This document shows positions 30,159 to 38,894 of a stretch of 64,000 nucleotides of DNA, in pieces. Numbering within the stretch: the stretch's first letter is position 1; each line of letters opens with the position of its first letter. The position numbers and the translations under genes were made by a program. Under the pieces are notes generated by a model that made no database searches, was not told where the DNA came from, and was given only the letters and a program-made list of their open reading frames with translations. Source of the stretch: Chelatococcus sambhunathii (GTDB lineage: Bacteria > Pseudomonadota > Alphaproteobacteria > Rhizobiales > Beijerinckiaceae); NCBI RefSeq assembly GCF_001418005.1, contig NZ_LIOL01000006.1, positions 62,001 to 126,000 of the forward strand. Reading direction: 5' to 3'.

Positions 30159-30886
30159 AGCCGGCGCCCCTCGCCGGGCACCAGCACCATGGCGAAATAG
30201 GGCGCTTCGTCGTCCGCCTTCTCGGCGAGGGGGCAGACGATCTCGCCGTCCATCGTGCCGCGCTCGACGAAGACAGCGCGCTCGATGAGCCCGGCCTCGA
30301 TCAGCGCCGCACGCACCTTGGGGAGGTTGCGGCCGAGCTTCATGATGACGGCGGCGTCCGTCGTGCCGAGACGGCGCACCAGGTCCTCCTTCGCGAGCGT
30401 CGCCGGCAGCACCGTGAGCACGTCGTCGCCCCAGGTGATGGGCACGCCGGCGCGTGACCAGCAGCCCGACATGCCGGTGACGCCCGGCACCACCTCCACC
30501 GCGAAGCGCCCCCGCAGGCGCCGCCACAGATGCATGAACGAGCCGTAGAAGAAGGGGTCGCCCTCGCATAGCACGGCGACATCGGTGCCGGCGGCGAGTT
30601 CCCGGGCGATCGCCTCGGCCGCCTCGTCGTAGAAGGACGTGATGGCGGCACCGTAGCCCGGATCGGCGACGGCGATCTCGGTCGTCACCGGATAGACGAG
30701 GGCCATTTCGCGCCTGCCTGTGCCGATGGCCGCATCCGCGATGGTGCGGGCATGGCCGCGCCGCCCCTTCTTGGCGAAATGGGCGACGACGCCCGCCTTG
30801 AGCACCACTGCGCGGGCGCGCAGCGTCACATAGCCGGCGTCGCCCGGCCCCATGCCGACACCGAAGAGCTTGCCTGGGGTGGTCAT
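30155..30886 (-). CDS. cobI: CobI, precorrin-2 C20-methyltransferase
   Basis: Adds the third methyl group, giving precorrin-3A. At 243 residues it is of normal size. It begins KLFGVGMGPGDAGYVTLRA and contains the CobI/CbiL markers LCEGDPFFYGSFMHLWRRL, VVPGVTGMSGCW and KLGRNLPKV. The start and stop overlap cobH and cobJ by four bases each. Confidence 0.95.
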   Translation of the reverse strand: MTTPGKLFGVGMGPGDAGYVTLRARAVVLKAGVVAHFAKKGRRGHARTIADAAIGTGRREMALVYPVTTEIAVADPGYGAAITSFYDEAAEAIARELAAGTDVAVLCEGDPFFYGSFMHLWRRLRGRFAVEVVPGVTGMSGCWSRAGVPITWGDDVLTVLPATLAKEDLVRRLGTTDAAVIMKLGRNLPKVRAALIEAGLIERAVFVERGTMDGEIVCPLAEKADDEAPYFAMVLVPGEGRRL

Positions 30887-31515
30887 TCGCTATCGCTCGC
30901 AAGGGCGTTGACCGCCGCGGCCGCCATGGCGCTGCCGCCGCGCCGGCCGTGGACGACGAGGTGCGGCACGCGCCCGTCGGCGGCGAGCGCCGCCTTCGAT
31001 TCGGCGGCGCCGACGAAGCCGACGGGGATGCCGATGATGGCGGCCGGCAGCGGCGCGCCCTCGTCCAGCATTTCCAGCAGCCGGAACAGCGCCGTGGGCG
31101 CATTGCCGACGACGACGAGGCTGCCGGCGAGCCGCGCGCGCCACAGCTCCATGGCCGCGGCGGTGCGGGTGTTGCCGATCTTCTCGGCGAGGGCCGGCAC
31201 GCGCGGGTCGTCGAGCGTGCAGACGACCTCGTTGCCCGCCGGCAGGCGCGCGCGGGTGATGCCGTTCGCCACCATGCGCGCGTCGCAGAGGATGGGCGCG
31301 CCCCGGCGCAGGGCCGCCGCCGCCGCTTCCGCGAAGCCGCCGGACATGTCGACGTCCTGCGACAGGTCCGTCATGCCGCAGGCGTGGATCATGCGCACGA
31401 CGACGCGCTCGGCGGCGCCGGAAAAGCGCGCAAGATCCGCCTCGGCGCGGATGATGGCGAAGGAAGCGCGATAGATCGCCGCCCCGTCGCGCTCGTAATC
31501 GTAACGGCCGCTCAT
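30883..31515 (-). CDS. cobH: CobH, precorrin-8X methylmutase
   Basis: Moves the C11 methyl to C12, making hydrogenobyrinic acid. The 210-residue product has the catalytic histidine in RMIHACGMTDL (His44), CDARMVANGI, GNAPTALFRLLE and IGIPVGFVGAAESK motifs. It overlaps cobG by four bases (31512-31515) and cobI likewise, so the cobG-H-I-J set is translationally coupled. Confidence 0.96.
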   Translation of the reverse strand: MSGRYDYERDGAAIYRASFAIIRAEADLARFSGAAERVVVRMIHACGMTDLSQDVDMSGGFAEAAAAALRRGAPILCDARMVANGITRARLPAGNEVVCTLDDPRVPALAEKIGNTRTAAAMELWRARLAGSLVVVGNAPTALFRLLEMLDEGAPLPAAIIGIPVGFVGAAESKAALAADGRVPHLVVHGRRGGSAMAAAAVNALASDSE

Positions 31516-32870
31516 CGCGGCATCTCCTTCCCCGGTTCAGATCCCAACGCGCGGACGAGGGAAGCGATTGCCTCGCCCCGCGACGGGCCAGTCGCGACAA
31601 CCTGCTGCAGCAGCGCCTCGATCTCCGCCGCTGAGCGGACGGCGAGCGGCGCATCGCGCACCGTGCCGTCGAGCACCACGCCATAGCCGCCCGCCTGGGC
31701 CACCAGCGTGAGCGGCGCCGGCGCCTGGCGCGCACACCCCTTGGCGCAGCCCGAGACATGCACGGCGCCGAGGAGCCCGGCCGCGCCGGCGAGGCGCAGG
31801 GCATCGGCCTGCGCCGGCGCGAAGGCGCTCCGGCAGGCCGGCCGCCCCGGACAGGCGACGAGCAAGGCACGCGGATCATCGGCATCGACGATGAAGCCGG
31901 CCGCCCGCGCCTCGCGCATCAGCCCGTCCGCGGCGCCCCTGTCAAGATGCGGGATGAGCACGGCCCGGGACGGCGTCAGGCGCAGTTCTCCCGCGCCGTG
32001 GCGGCCGGCCCAACCGGCGAGCCGGCGCATGTCGGCAGCGGCGAGGCGGCCGAAGGCCGGGGCGACGGCGAGGATCGGTTGTTCGCCGGCTGGCAGAAGG
32101 CCGAGGTAATTAGCCGGCACATCGCTTCTTTGCCGAGGGCTCCGCTTACCGGGGTTATTGGCGAGGAATTCCGATACCAGCGCAGCAATCCGGACCGGGA
32201 GACCGGCCGCCTGTTCCCTCCCCCCTTGCGGGGGAGGGTTAGGGAGGGGGGGGGGCCAGCCAGGAAGGCAACCACCCTCTTTCGTCGTGACCCCCACCCC
32301 CAGCCCCTCCCCGCAAGTGGGAGGGGAGTAGGGCGCGTCAGCTTCAGGTGGCCATACATCGCGCAAACGGACGACAGCGTTTCCGTCCGCATCGACGGCG
32401 ACCTCGAGGTCCGCCGCCACGGCGGGCGCGGTGCCTTCATGTCCGAGGGCGATGCAGAACTTGCCGGGGAGCTTCGCGCGCAGCGGCCGCAGCGCGGCCT
32501 CGATGGCGTCGGCGAGCGGGCGCAGGTCGCGCAGGCCGTCGAGACCCGCGAGCGGATCGAGGAAGACGATGCGCTGCGGTCCTGTTGCCGGCAAATCATC
32601 GATGAAGCCGAGTCCGGCGAGCGCGTCGGAGAGCGCGCCATGATCGTCCTCGGCAACACCGCGCAACTGCAGGTTGCCGCGGCTCGTAACATCGGCAATG
32701 CCGTTGCCGTAGCGCTCAGCCAGATCGGCGAGCCCTCCAAGCTGTGCCGCCGTCAAGGAGCCGTGGCGCGGGTGGATGCGCACGAGCAGGCCGTCGCCGG
32801 TCGCCATGGGGCGGGCGATGCCCGGACACCAACCGCGTCGGCTGGCCGGTACAGGAGCCGCAACGCTCAT
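31512..32870 (-). CDS. cobG: CobG, precorrin-3B synthase (with repeat insertion)
   Basis: Oxygen-dependent hydroxylation and lactone formation on precorrin-3A, the step that defines the aerobic route. It belongs to the nitrite/sulfite-reductase family with an Fe-S cluster; cysteines are seen in CPGRPAC and CAKGC, in the C-terminal half. The start ATG 32870 gives 452 residues; the longer frame to 32933 overlaps cobN more deeply. Residues about 180-222 (SPPTCGEGLG, PPPLPNPPPQGGRE) come from an in-frame palindromic repeat and are absent from the family pattern. It overlaps cobN by four bases. Confidence 0.93.
   Translation of the reverse strand: MSVAAPVPASRRGWCPGIARPMATGDGLLVRIHPRHGSLTAAQLGGLADLAERYGNGIADVTSRGNLQLRGVAEDDHGALSDALAGLGFIDDLPATGPQRIVFLDPLAGLDGLRDLRPLADAIEAALRPLRAKLPGKFCIALGHEGTAPAVAADLEVAVDADGNAVVRLRDVWPPEADAPYSPPTCGEGLGVGVTTKEGGCLPGWPPPLPNPPPQGGREQAAGLPVRIAALVSEFLANNPGKRSPRQRSDVPANYLGLLPAGEQPILAVAPAFGRLAAADMRRLAGWAGRHGAGELRLTPSRAVLIPHLDRGAADGLMREARAAGFIVDADDPRALLVACPGRPACRSAFAPAQADALRLAGAAGLLGAVHVSGCAKGCARQAPAPLTLVAQAGGYGVVLDGTVRDAPLAVRSAAEIEALLQQVVATGPSRGEAIASLVRALGSEPGKEMPR
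32216..32328. repeat. two-hairpin palindromic repeat inside cobG
   Basis: Left arm CCCTCCCCCCTTGCGGGGGAGGG then TTAGGGAGGGGGGGGG; body of about 45 bp; right arm CCCCCACCCCCAGCCCC then TCCCCGCAAGTGGGAGGGGA. The frame of cobG stays open through it. Confidence 0.85.
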
Positions 32871-35800
32871 GCCGCGGCCTCCCGGACGAGGGTCTCCAGC
32901 CGGGTGGCGGCGGAATTGAGCCGCGAGCGCCACAGGCCGCGGCGGCGGGCCGCGGCGAAACGCTCGAGGATAGCACCGGCGGCCGGGGGATTGGCCTCCC
33001 GCACCTGGGCGAAAACCGCCTCGTCGCCGACATAGGCGGAAAACAGCATGTCGAACTGATGGTCCGACACTGCGCCCGTGGTGGCCGCACAGATGAAGAC
33101 GGCATCGAGCGACTGGGCGAGCTCCGCAGCGCCGCGCCAGCCGTGAGCGAGCTGGCCGGCGATCCAGCGCGGGTTTATGAGCCGGCCGCGGACGAGGCGG
33201 GCGACGTCCTCCTCGACCGTGCGCACGCGCGGGGCCTTCGGCCGGCTGGTGTCGAGGCTGAAGACGAGCGCCCCGTCCCGCCCGGCGACGGCGAAGCCGC
33301 CGATGGCCTCCATGGCGTCGTCGCCGTCGAGGATGTCGCGCTCGCGCGTGTCGGACACGTGGACGAAGGCATCCGCCGCCGCGAGCCGTTCCGCAAAGGA
33401 GTCATCCGCGCGCGCCTCGCCGGCGCCATAAGCGTGGTCGGTCGCGGCCAGGTAGAGCGCGGCGAGGTCCGTGCGCGCGGCCTCGTCATCCGCCAGGACC
33501 CGGTCCGCCAGCCCCATGCCGTAGCGGCCCGGCGCGGCGCCGAAGACGCGGGACAGGAGGCCACCGGCGCGGCGCGCGGCGGCGAGCGGGTTCCAGCCGT
33601 CCTCCTCGTCGAGCGCCGCGACCGCCCGCGCCGCCTGGTCGAGCAGCGCCAGCTGGACGGGGAAGGTATCACGAAAGGCGCCCGAGACGCGCAGGGTGAC
33701 GTCGACGCGCGGCCGGTCGAGCAGCGCCAGAGGCAGGATGGTGAAGCCGCCGACACGGCCGGAGGCATGGTCCCACTCCGGCTTCGCGCCCATCAGCGCC
33801 AGCGCGTGGGCGATGTCCTCGCCGCCGGTGCGCATGGTGGGTGAGGCCCATAGGTCCATGACGATGCGGCGCGGCCAGTCGCCCGTCTCCTGCAGATGGC
33901 GGCGGATCACTTCCGCGGCGGCGCGCTCGCCGAGTCGGACCGCGGCGCGGGTGGGCACGGCGCGTGGATCGAGCGTCGTCATGTTGCGGCCGGTGGGCAG
34001 CACCTCCACCTGCCCGCGGGCCGGCGACCCCGACGGGCCGGGCGGCACGAAACGCCCGTCGAGCGCGGCGACGAGAGCGTCACGCTCGGCCGCGCCGCTC
34101 GCCGCGACAGCCTCGGCCACGCGCGCGGCCTCCGGTTCGTCGAGCCCGGCGATCTCGGCGAGGAGACGCGCCCGCTCAGGTGCCGCGGGGCTGCGGCCGA
34201 AGACGTGCAGTCCCGCGGCGAACGAAACTTCGGCGAGATCGCAAAGATGCGCATCGAGCGCGCTCAGCGCCTCCGCCATCCCCATGCCCGGGACGATGCC
34301 GCACTCGGCGGCGAGGCCGGCGGCTTCGGCACGCGACAGGATGTCCTCGGCAAGGAGTGTCGCCCGGCGCGGATCGAGAACCTGAGCGCCGGCATATTCC
34401 TCCACGAGGTCGCGCAGTCCGGCCGCTTCACCGTGGAGTCCACCGATGGCGAGCGGCGGCGTGAGATGGCCGAGCGTCAGGGCCGCAATACGCCGCTTGG
34501 CGGGCGCCGCCTCGCCGGGATCGTTGACGATGAAGGGATAGATCACCGGCAGGTCGCCCGTCACCACCTGCGGCCAGCAGGCGCCCGACAGCGCTACGGC
34601 CTTGCCCGGCAGCCATTCCATGGTGCCGTGCGTGCCGAGATGGACGAGGGCATCGACGCCGGAGCGCCTGAGCGCCAGATAGAAGGCGAGATAGCCGTGG
34701 CAGGGCGGCACGTCCGGCGCGTGATGCAACGCCTTCCTGTCGGCGTCAGGCAGGCCGCGGCCCGGCTGCAGGGCGGCAAGCGCCTTGCCCGCGCGCAGCA
34801 CGGGGAAGACGAAATGGCCGTCGCGACAGGCGGGGTCCGATTCAGGCGCGCCCCAGCGGTCCAGAACCTCCGCCTGCAGCGCGGCGGGCAGGGCGGAGAA
34901 CCAGGCGCGGTAATCGGCAAGGGACAGGAGCGCTTCGCCGGGGGCCGCCGAATCTCGGGAGAGATCAGCCGCGGCGACCGGGTGCCCCCTGGCCCCCTCC
35001 CCCCGCAAGCGGGGGGAGGGAGGCACGGCGCCCGTCAGCCGCGGCATCACGTCGGCCACATCGAAGCTGCGGCGTGTGTCGAAGCCGACCGCGGCGAGAT
35101 CGTCGAAGATGGCGCAGAGGCTCGCCGGCGTGTCGAGCCCAACGGCATAGCCGGCGCGGCCGGCACGGGCAGGATAGTCGGACAGGACGAAGGCAAGGCG
35201 CCGCTCGCCGCGCGGCGTCGCGGCAAGGCGCGCCCAGCGGGCGGCGAGGTTCGCGACCGCCGCCACGCCCTCCGGATCGGCGACCTTGCGCCGGCCGACG
35301 AAATCGGCCGCGGGCACGTCGAGCGCCCATTCCTTGAAGGCGACGGCGCGGCCGATGAGGCGCCCGTCCGCCTCCGGCAGCACGACCTGCATGGCGAGGT
35401 CCGCGGCGGCGAGACCGGCGGGCGCCTCGGCCCAGGCCTCGCGCGTGCTGCCCGAGACGATCGCCTGGATGACGGGCACCCTGGCCGTATCGAGGACGAA
35501 GCCGGCATCGTCACGCGCCGAAAAGCCGGTCAGCGCGACGATCACGGCGGGCGGGCGCAGCGCGACGAGCCGGCGCAGCGGCTCGGCGACGGCAGGATCC
35601 TTGAGGCTGGTGAGCGCCAGCGGCAGCGGCGCGAGGCCACGCACGGCCAAGGTTTCGGCAAGGGCTGCGACCGGCGCGACATCCCCGGCCGCAAGCGCCG
35701 AACGATAGAAGAGGAGCGGCACGACCGGCCTGTCAGCCGGCAGGCTCGCGAGCGCCGCCTCGGGCTCCATCGCCCCGCCCTCAGCCGACCAGGCGACGAG

Positions 35801-36352
35801 CGGCGGGAGCGGTGCCGGCACGGCAGGCGTCGTCTCACCCGTCGCTTCATGGCCGAGGGCGGCCGCGATGCGGCCGAGCATTGCCTGCATCGCTGCCTCG
35901 CTGCCGGCCGAGAAATCGGCATGGAGCGCGCGCAGCAGGTCCGGCGAGGCGCTGGAGAGCGCCATGAGCGCAGGGTCGGGCCGCGGTTCGCCGGGCACCG
36001 CCGCGAGCATCAAGCCCGTCTCCCGCGCGAGCTGTGACAGGCGCTCGAGGCCGTAGCGCCAGTAGTCGACGCCGCCGAGGCAACGCACCAGGACGAAACG
36101 CGCCTTCGCCGCCACCTGATCGACGTAGAGGTCGACCGACAGGGGATGGCGCAGCCGCTTGAGGTCGGCGAGGCGCAGGCTGGGAAAGTCGCTGCCGGAG
36201 CGAGCATGGGCGAGACGGGCATGGGCGGCCGCGACGAGCGCAAGATCGCTGTCGGCGAAGGAGAGCACGACGACGTCGCCCGGCGACTGGGCGACATCCA
36301 CCGCCTCGTTCGCCTCGTCGAGCGTCACGGATGTCGTCGCGAGGAGGTGCAT
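32867..36352 (-). CDS. cobN: CobN, cobaltochelatase large subunit (with repeat insertion)
   Basis: Large subunit of the ATP-dependent CobNST complex that inserts cobalt into hydrogenobyrinic acid a,c-diamide. The 1161-residue product matches the family along its length: DYWRYGLERL near residue 95, HLGTHGTMEWLPGK near 580, and the C-terminal VSDHQFDMLFSAYVGDEAVF region. A single in-frame repeat encodes about 15 residues near 440-455 (PPSPRLRGEGARG). The partner subunits CobS and CobT are encoded 17 kb away. It overlaps cobG by four bases. ATG 36352 follows a GGAGG-like stretch only weakly. Confidence 0.96.
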   Translation of the reverse strand: MHLLATTSVTLDEANEAVDVAQSPGDVVVLSFADSDLALVAAAHARLAHARSGSDFPSLRLADLKRLRHPLSVDLYVDQVAAKARFVLVRCLGGVDYWRYGLERLSQLARETGLMLAAVPGEPRPDPALMALSSASPDLLRALHADFSAGSEAAMQAMLGRIAAALGHEATGETTPAVPAPLPPLVAWSAEGGAMEPEAALASLPADRPVVPLLFYRSALAAGDVAPVAALAETLAVRGLAPLPLALTSLKDPAVAEPLRRLVALRPPAVIVALTGFSARDDAGFVLDTARVPVIQAIVSGSTREAWAEAPAGLAAADLAMQVVLPEADGRLIGRAVAFKEWALDVPAADFVGRRKVADPEGVAAVANLAARWARLAATPRGERRLAFVLSDYPARAGRAGYAVGLDTPASLCAIFDDLAAVGFDTRRSFDVADVMPRLTGAVPPSPRLRGEGARGHPVAAADLSRDSAAPGEALLSLADYRAWFSALPAALQAEVLDRWGAPESDPACRDGHFVFPVLRAGKALAALQPGRGLPDADRKALHHAPDVPPCHGYLAFYLALRRSGVDALVHLGTHGTMEWLPGKAVALSGACWPQVVTGDLPVIYPFIVNDPGEAAPAKRRIAALTLGHLTPPLAIGGLHGEAAGLRDLVEEYAGAQVLDPRRATLLAEDILSRAEAAGLAAECGIVPGMGMAEALSALDAHLCDLAEVSFAAGLHVFGRSPAAPERARLLAEIAGLDEPEAARVAEAVAASGAAERDALVAALDGRFVPPGPSGSPARGQVEVLPTGRNMTTLDPRAVPTRAAVRLGERAAAEVIRRHLQETGDWPRRIVMDLWASPTMRTGGEDIAHALALMGAKPEWDHASGRVGGFTILPLALLDRPRVDVTLRVSGAFRDTFPVQLALLDQAARAVAALDEEDGWNPLAAARRAGGLLSRVFGAAPGRYGMGLADRVLADDEAARTDLAALYLAATDHAYGAGEARADDSFAERLAAADAFVHVSDTRERDILDGDDAMEAIGGFAVAGRDGALVFSLDTSRPKAPRVRTVEEDVARLVRGRLINPRWIAGQLAHGWRGAAELAQSLDAVFICAATTGAVSDHQFDMLFSAYVGDEAVFAQVREANPPAAGAILERFAAARRRGLWRSRLNSAATRLETLVREAAA
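34993..35022. repeat. single palindromic hairpin inside cobN
   Basis: CCCCCTCCCCCCGC AA GCGGGGGGAGGG, an almost perfect palindrome of 30 bp, translated in frame within cobN. It corresponds to one half of the two-hairpin elements elsewhere in the cluster. Confidence 0.85.
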
Positions 36353-36399
36353 CGCCTCCGTCCCTCAGCTCTCACGCAGCCGGCAAGCCCGCGCGCTCC

Positions 36400-37449
36400 T
36401 CACCCGGCGAGCGCACCCGCCACCGCATCCCGGTCGAAGCCCTTGAGGCCGATGACGACGAGCCGGCCCGCGCGCTCCTCACCCGGCTTCCATGCCCGGT
36501 CGAAATGATGGCCTACTCGGGATCCCACCGCCTGCACCACGAGCCGCATGGGCTTGTCCGGCAGCGCGAGGAAACCCTTGATGCGCAGGACGCCATCCAC
36601 CGCGCCCGCGGCGGCGACGCGCCGGGCGATCTCCTCGGGCGAATCGACATCGGCCACCGGGAAGACAGCGCTCTCGAAGTCGTCGTGGTCGTGCTCGCCG
36701 ATGTCGTCATGGTGCGACGGACGGGCGGCAAGGTCGTTCTCCGCCGCCGCGCCGAGGCCGATCAGCACGCGCGCGTCGATGGCGCCGTTGGCCGCCGGCA
36801 CGATCTTGACCGCGCGCGGCAGTTCGCTGGCAATCTGTGCTGACACGGCCTCGATCTCGGCCGAGCTCATCAGGTCCGTCTTGTTGAGCACGATGAGGTC
36901 GGCGCACAGAATCTGGTCCTCGAACACCTCCTCGAGCGGATTGTCGTGGTCGAGCGTCTCGTCCGCCGCACGCTGCGCCGCCAGCGCGGCGGGATCGTCG
37001 GCAAAGCGCCCCTCCGCCACGGCCGGCCCGTCGACCACGGCGACGACGCCGTCGACGGTGACGCGCGAGCGGATCTGCGGCCAGTTGAAGGCGCTGACGA
37101 GCGGCTTGGGCAGGGCGAGGCCCGAGGTCTCGATGACGATGTGGTCGGGCGCCGGCTCAATGGCGAGCAACCGGTCGAGCGCCGGCACGAAGTCATCCGC
37201 CACCGTGCAGCACAGGCAGCCGTTGGGCAGCTCCACCACCGCCTCCTCCGGGCAGCCGGCGATGCCGCAGCCGGAAAGGAACGAGCCGTCGAAGCCGACG
37301 TCGCCGAATTCGTTAACGATGACGGCAATGCGCCGGCCGTGGCCGCCCTCGAGGATGCGGCGCACGAGGGTCGTCTTGCCCGCGCCAAGGAAGCCGGTGA
37401 CGATGGTACACGGCACCTTGGCCGTCGTTGCTGGAAGGGTCGCTTGCAT
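36400..37449 (-). CDS. cobW: CobW, COG0523 GTPase of the cobalamin cluster
   Basis: G3E-family P-loop GTPase thought to deliver cobalt to the chelatase. Of the 349 residues, Walker A is GFLGAGKTT (19-27), the metal site CLCC is at 78-81, and the base-recognition NKTD is near 166. An extra cysteine pair (CGIAGC, 61-66) precedes the CLCC. There is a modest His/Asp cluster near residue 243 (HHDDIGEHDHDD). It is encoded between the DUF1636 gene and cobN, downstream of the riboswitch, which indicates the cobalt branch rather than zinc. A second COG0523 gene is at 61.4 kb. Confidence 0.95.
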   Translation of the reverse strand: MQATLPATTAKVPCTIVTGFLGAGKTTLVRRILEGGHGRRIAVIVNEFGDVGFDGSFLSGCGIAGCPEEAVVELPNGCLCCTVADDFVPALDRLLAIEPAPDHIVIETSGLALPKPLVSAFNWPQIRSRVTVDGVVAVVDGPAVAEGRFADDPAALAAQRAADETLDHDNPLEEVFEDQILCADLIVLNKTDLMSSAEIEAVSAQIASELPRAVKIVPAANGAIDARVLIGLGAAAENDLAARPSHHDDIGEHDHDDFESAVFPVADVDSPEEIARRVAAAGAVDGVLRIKGFLALPDKPMRLVVQAVGSRVGHHFDRAWKPGEERAGRLVVIGLKGFDRDAVAGALAG

Positions 37450-37516
37450 CTGTCGGTCCAGTCTGCCGCATCACGGCGGCACAAGAAAATCGGGGGCTGC
37501 GCCAGGAGCGGCGCGG

Positions 37517-37945
37517 CTAGTCCTGCGTCAGCGCATCGCTGCCGCTCAGGGCCGGCGTCGGCGTCTGCGGGCGAAAGGCCAGGGGCGGCACGCGCGCGAC
37601 GACGCCCTTGCGGAAGGGCAGCGGCCGCTCCTTCCAGGCGATGATGCCGTTCTCGGTGGCGCCATAAGCCCGTGCGGCAGCGGCGATGTCGTCGAGATGG
37701 GCCTCGTTGTCGAGGTCACCGACGAGATAGGTCCACTTACCGTCACCGACGAGCGCCACCGTGCAGGGGCGGTTGCAGACGGCGAGGCACTCGACCGGCA
37801 CCACCGCGGCGCCGGGCGCGTCATCGGCCAGCCGGTCGGCGAGGCGCTCGGCGAGCACGCGGCCCGGCTCATCGAAGCCGACGGCATTGTCGGCGCGCCG
37901 CCGGCAGGAGACGCAGACGAAGACGGTGACGTCGGGCGCCGCCAT
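37517..37945 (-). CDS. DUF1636 family protein, probable metal-binding
   Basis: A 142-residue cytoplasmic protein. It starts with VFVCVSCRR (CxxC) and has a second cysteine group in VECLAVCNRPC, the layout of thioredoxin-fold [2Fe-2S] proteins such as DUF1636. It also has the conserved WTYLVGDL stretch. The gene is regularly found beside cobW and cbtAB, so a role in cobalt handling is likely, though its function is not known. It shares one base with the stop of cbtA (37945). Confidence 0.85.
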   Translation of the reverse strand: MAAPDVTVFVCVSCRRRADNAVGFDEPGRVLAERLADRLADDAPGAAVVPVECLAVCNRPCTVALVGDGKWTYLVGDLDNEAHLDDIAAAARAYGATENGIIAWKERPLPFRKGVVARVPPLAFRPQTPTPALSGSDALTQD

Positions 37946-38670
37946 CAGGCCTCACCCGCCCGGCGGGCCAGATGCTGCCAGAGGAGACCGACGAGGAGCC
38001 CGGTCGACAGCCACAGCACCGCCTGGACGGCGAGCGAGGTGGCGGCGAACTGGGCGGCGAGTTCGGCCGGCACGCGGCTCTCGTAGGCGGCCGGATGCGG
38101 CGCGCCGACGACGTGCGGTGCCGCGATCATGGCAAGGGCGAGGGCGCGGGCCCAGAGCGCGCCGTGGCGCACGAACAGCCACAGGCCGCCCGCGGTCAGC
38201 GCCGCCGTCGCGATCCACCAGACCTGCCGCGCGAGCAGCGGCGCGGCGGCGCTGCCGGGCAGTTCCGGCGCGAGGCCAAGGGCCGGTGCAAGGCCGGCGG
38301 CGAGGAAGGCGGCGAAGGCGAAGCCGAGGGCCCGGCGCTCGTCGATGCGCCCGCCTGCCGCGATCATGGCGGCGAGGATGACGAGGGCGAAACCGACGGC
38401 CGTGACGATCGTGGCAAGCCCGGTCAGCAAGGTCCTGCCGGCATCGAAGCCGGCCTCACCGCCCGATGCGGCAGCACCGGCGCCGTGGCCGCCGTGAGCG
38501 AGGATGATATTGGCCGGCACCAGCAGGCCACGGGCCTGCTGCTCGGCCTCGACCTCATAGACCTCCGCCGCCAGGATCAGCGGCGTCGTGGTGAAATGCT
38601 GCAGGACCGCAACCGCAAGCCCGGCAACGAGGCCGGCCACAAGGCCGACCGCGAGCACGCGTTGAAGCAT
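37945..38670 (-). CDS. cbtA: CbtA, cobalt transporter subunit
   Basis: A 241-residue inner-membrane protein with five predicted hydrophobic segments, the CbtA pattern. It begins LQRVLAVGLVAGLVAGLAVAV and contains a His/Gly loop (AHGGHGAG) near residue 58 and the HVVGAPHPAAYESRVPAELA motif near 190. Its predicted role is B12-regulated cobalt uptake together with CbtB. It lies 6 bp after cbtB and one base from the DUF1636 gene. Confidence 0.92.
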   Translation of the reverse strand: MLQRVLAVGLVAGLVAGLAVAVLQHFTTTPLILAAEVYEVEAEQQARGLLVPANIILAHGGHGAGAAASGGEAGFDAGRTLLTGLATIVTAVGFALVILAAMIAAGGRIDERRALGFAFAAFLAAGLAPALGLAPELPGSAAAPLLARQVWWIATAALTAGGLWLFVRHGALWARALALAMIAAPHVVGAPHPAAYESRVPAELAAQFAATSLAVQAVLWLSTGLLVGLLWQHLARRAGEA

Positions 38671-38676
38671 TGCCCG

Positions 38677-38850
38677 TCAGTGGCAGGGGAAGCTCAGGGC
38701 GTGGCGCGTGTCGTGCGCGGCATCGTGGATGGTGTCGGGATGGGCGAAGCCCGTCACGAAGACGAGGCCCGTGCCGAGGACGAAGGCGAGAAGCGCCGCC
38801 TTGAAGGCTTCGGCGCGGCTGGCAACGCGGGCGGTTGCGACTGCGGTCAT
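38677..38850 (-). CDS. cbtB: CbtB, small cobalt transporter subunit
   Basis: A 57-residue protein with one membrane span (about residues 17-36) and a histidine-rich C-terminus (HPDTIHDAAHDTRH, ending PCH) that probably binds metal. ATG 38850 is used; an upstream ATG at 38874 is in the leader between riboswitch and gene. It is the first gene after the B12 riboswitch, so the whole cobalt-cobalamin run is controlled from here. Confidence 0.9.
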   Translation of the reverse strand: MTAVATARVASRAEAFKAALLAFVLGTGLVFVTGFAHPDTIHDAAHDTRHALSFPCH

Positions 38851-38894
38851 CGTGCATCTCCCTGGCTGCCACACCCGGCAGCCTCACGCGTGGA

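Noticed and set aside
24473-35022. CRISPR array
   Set aside because: The repeats are few, irregularly spaced over 10 kb, inside genes, and the bodies are not spacers.
33896-36037. A 713-codon open frame opposite cobN
   Set aside because: It is antisense to a certain gene and has the composition of a reverse shadow (Arg/Gly/His-rich).
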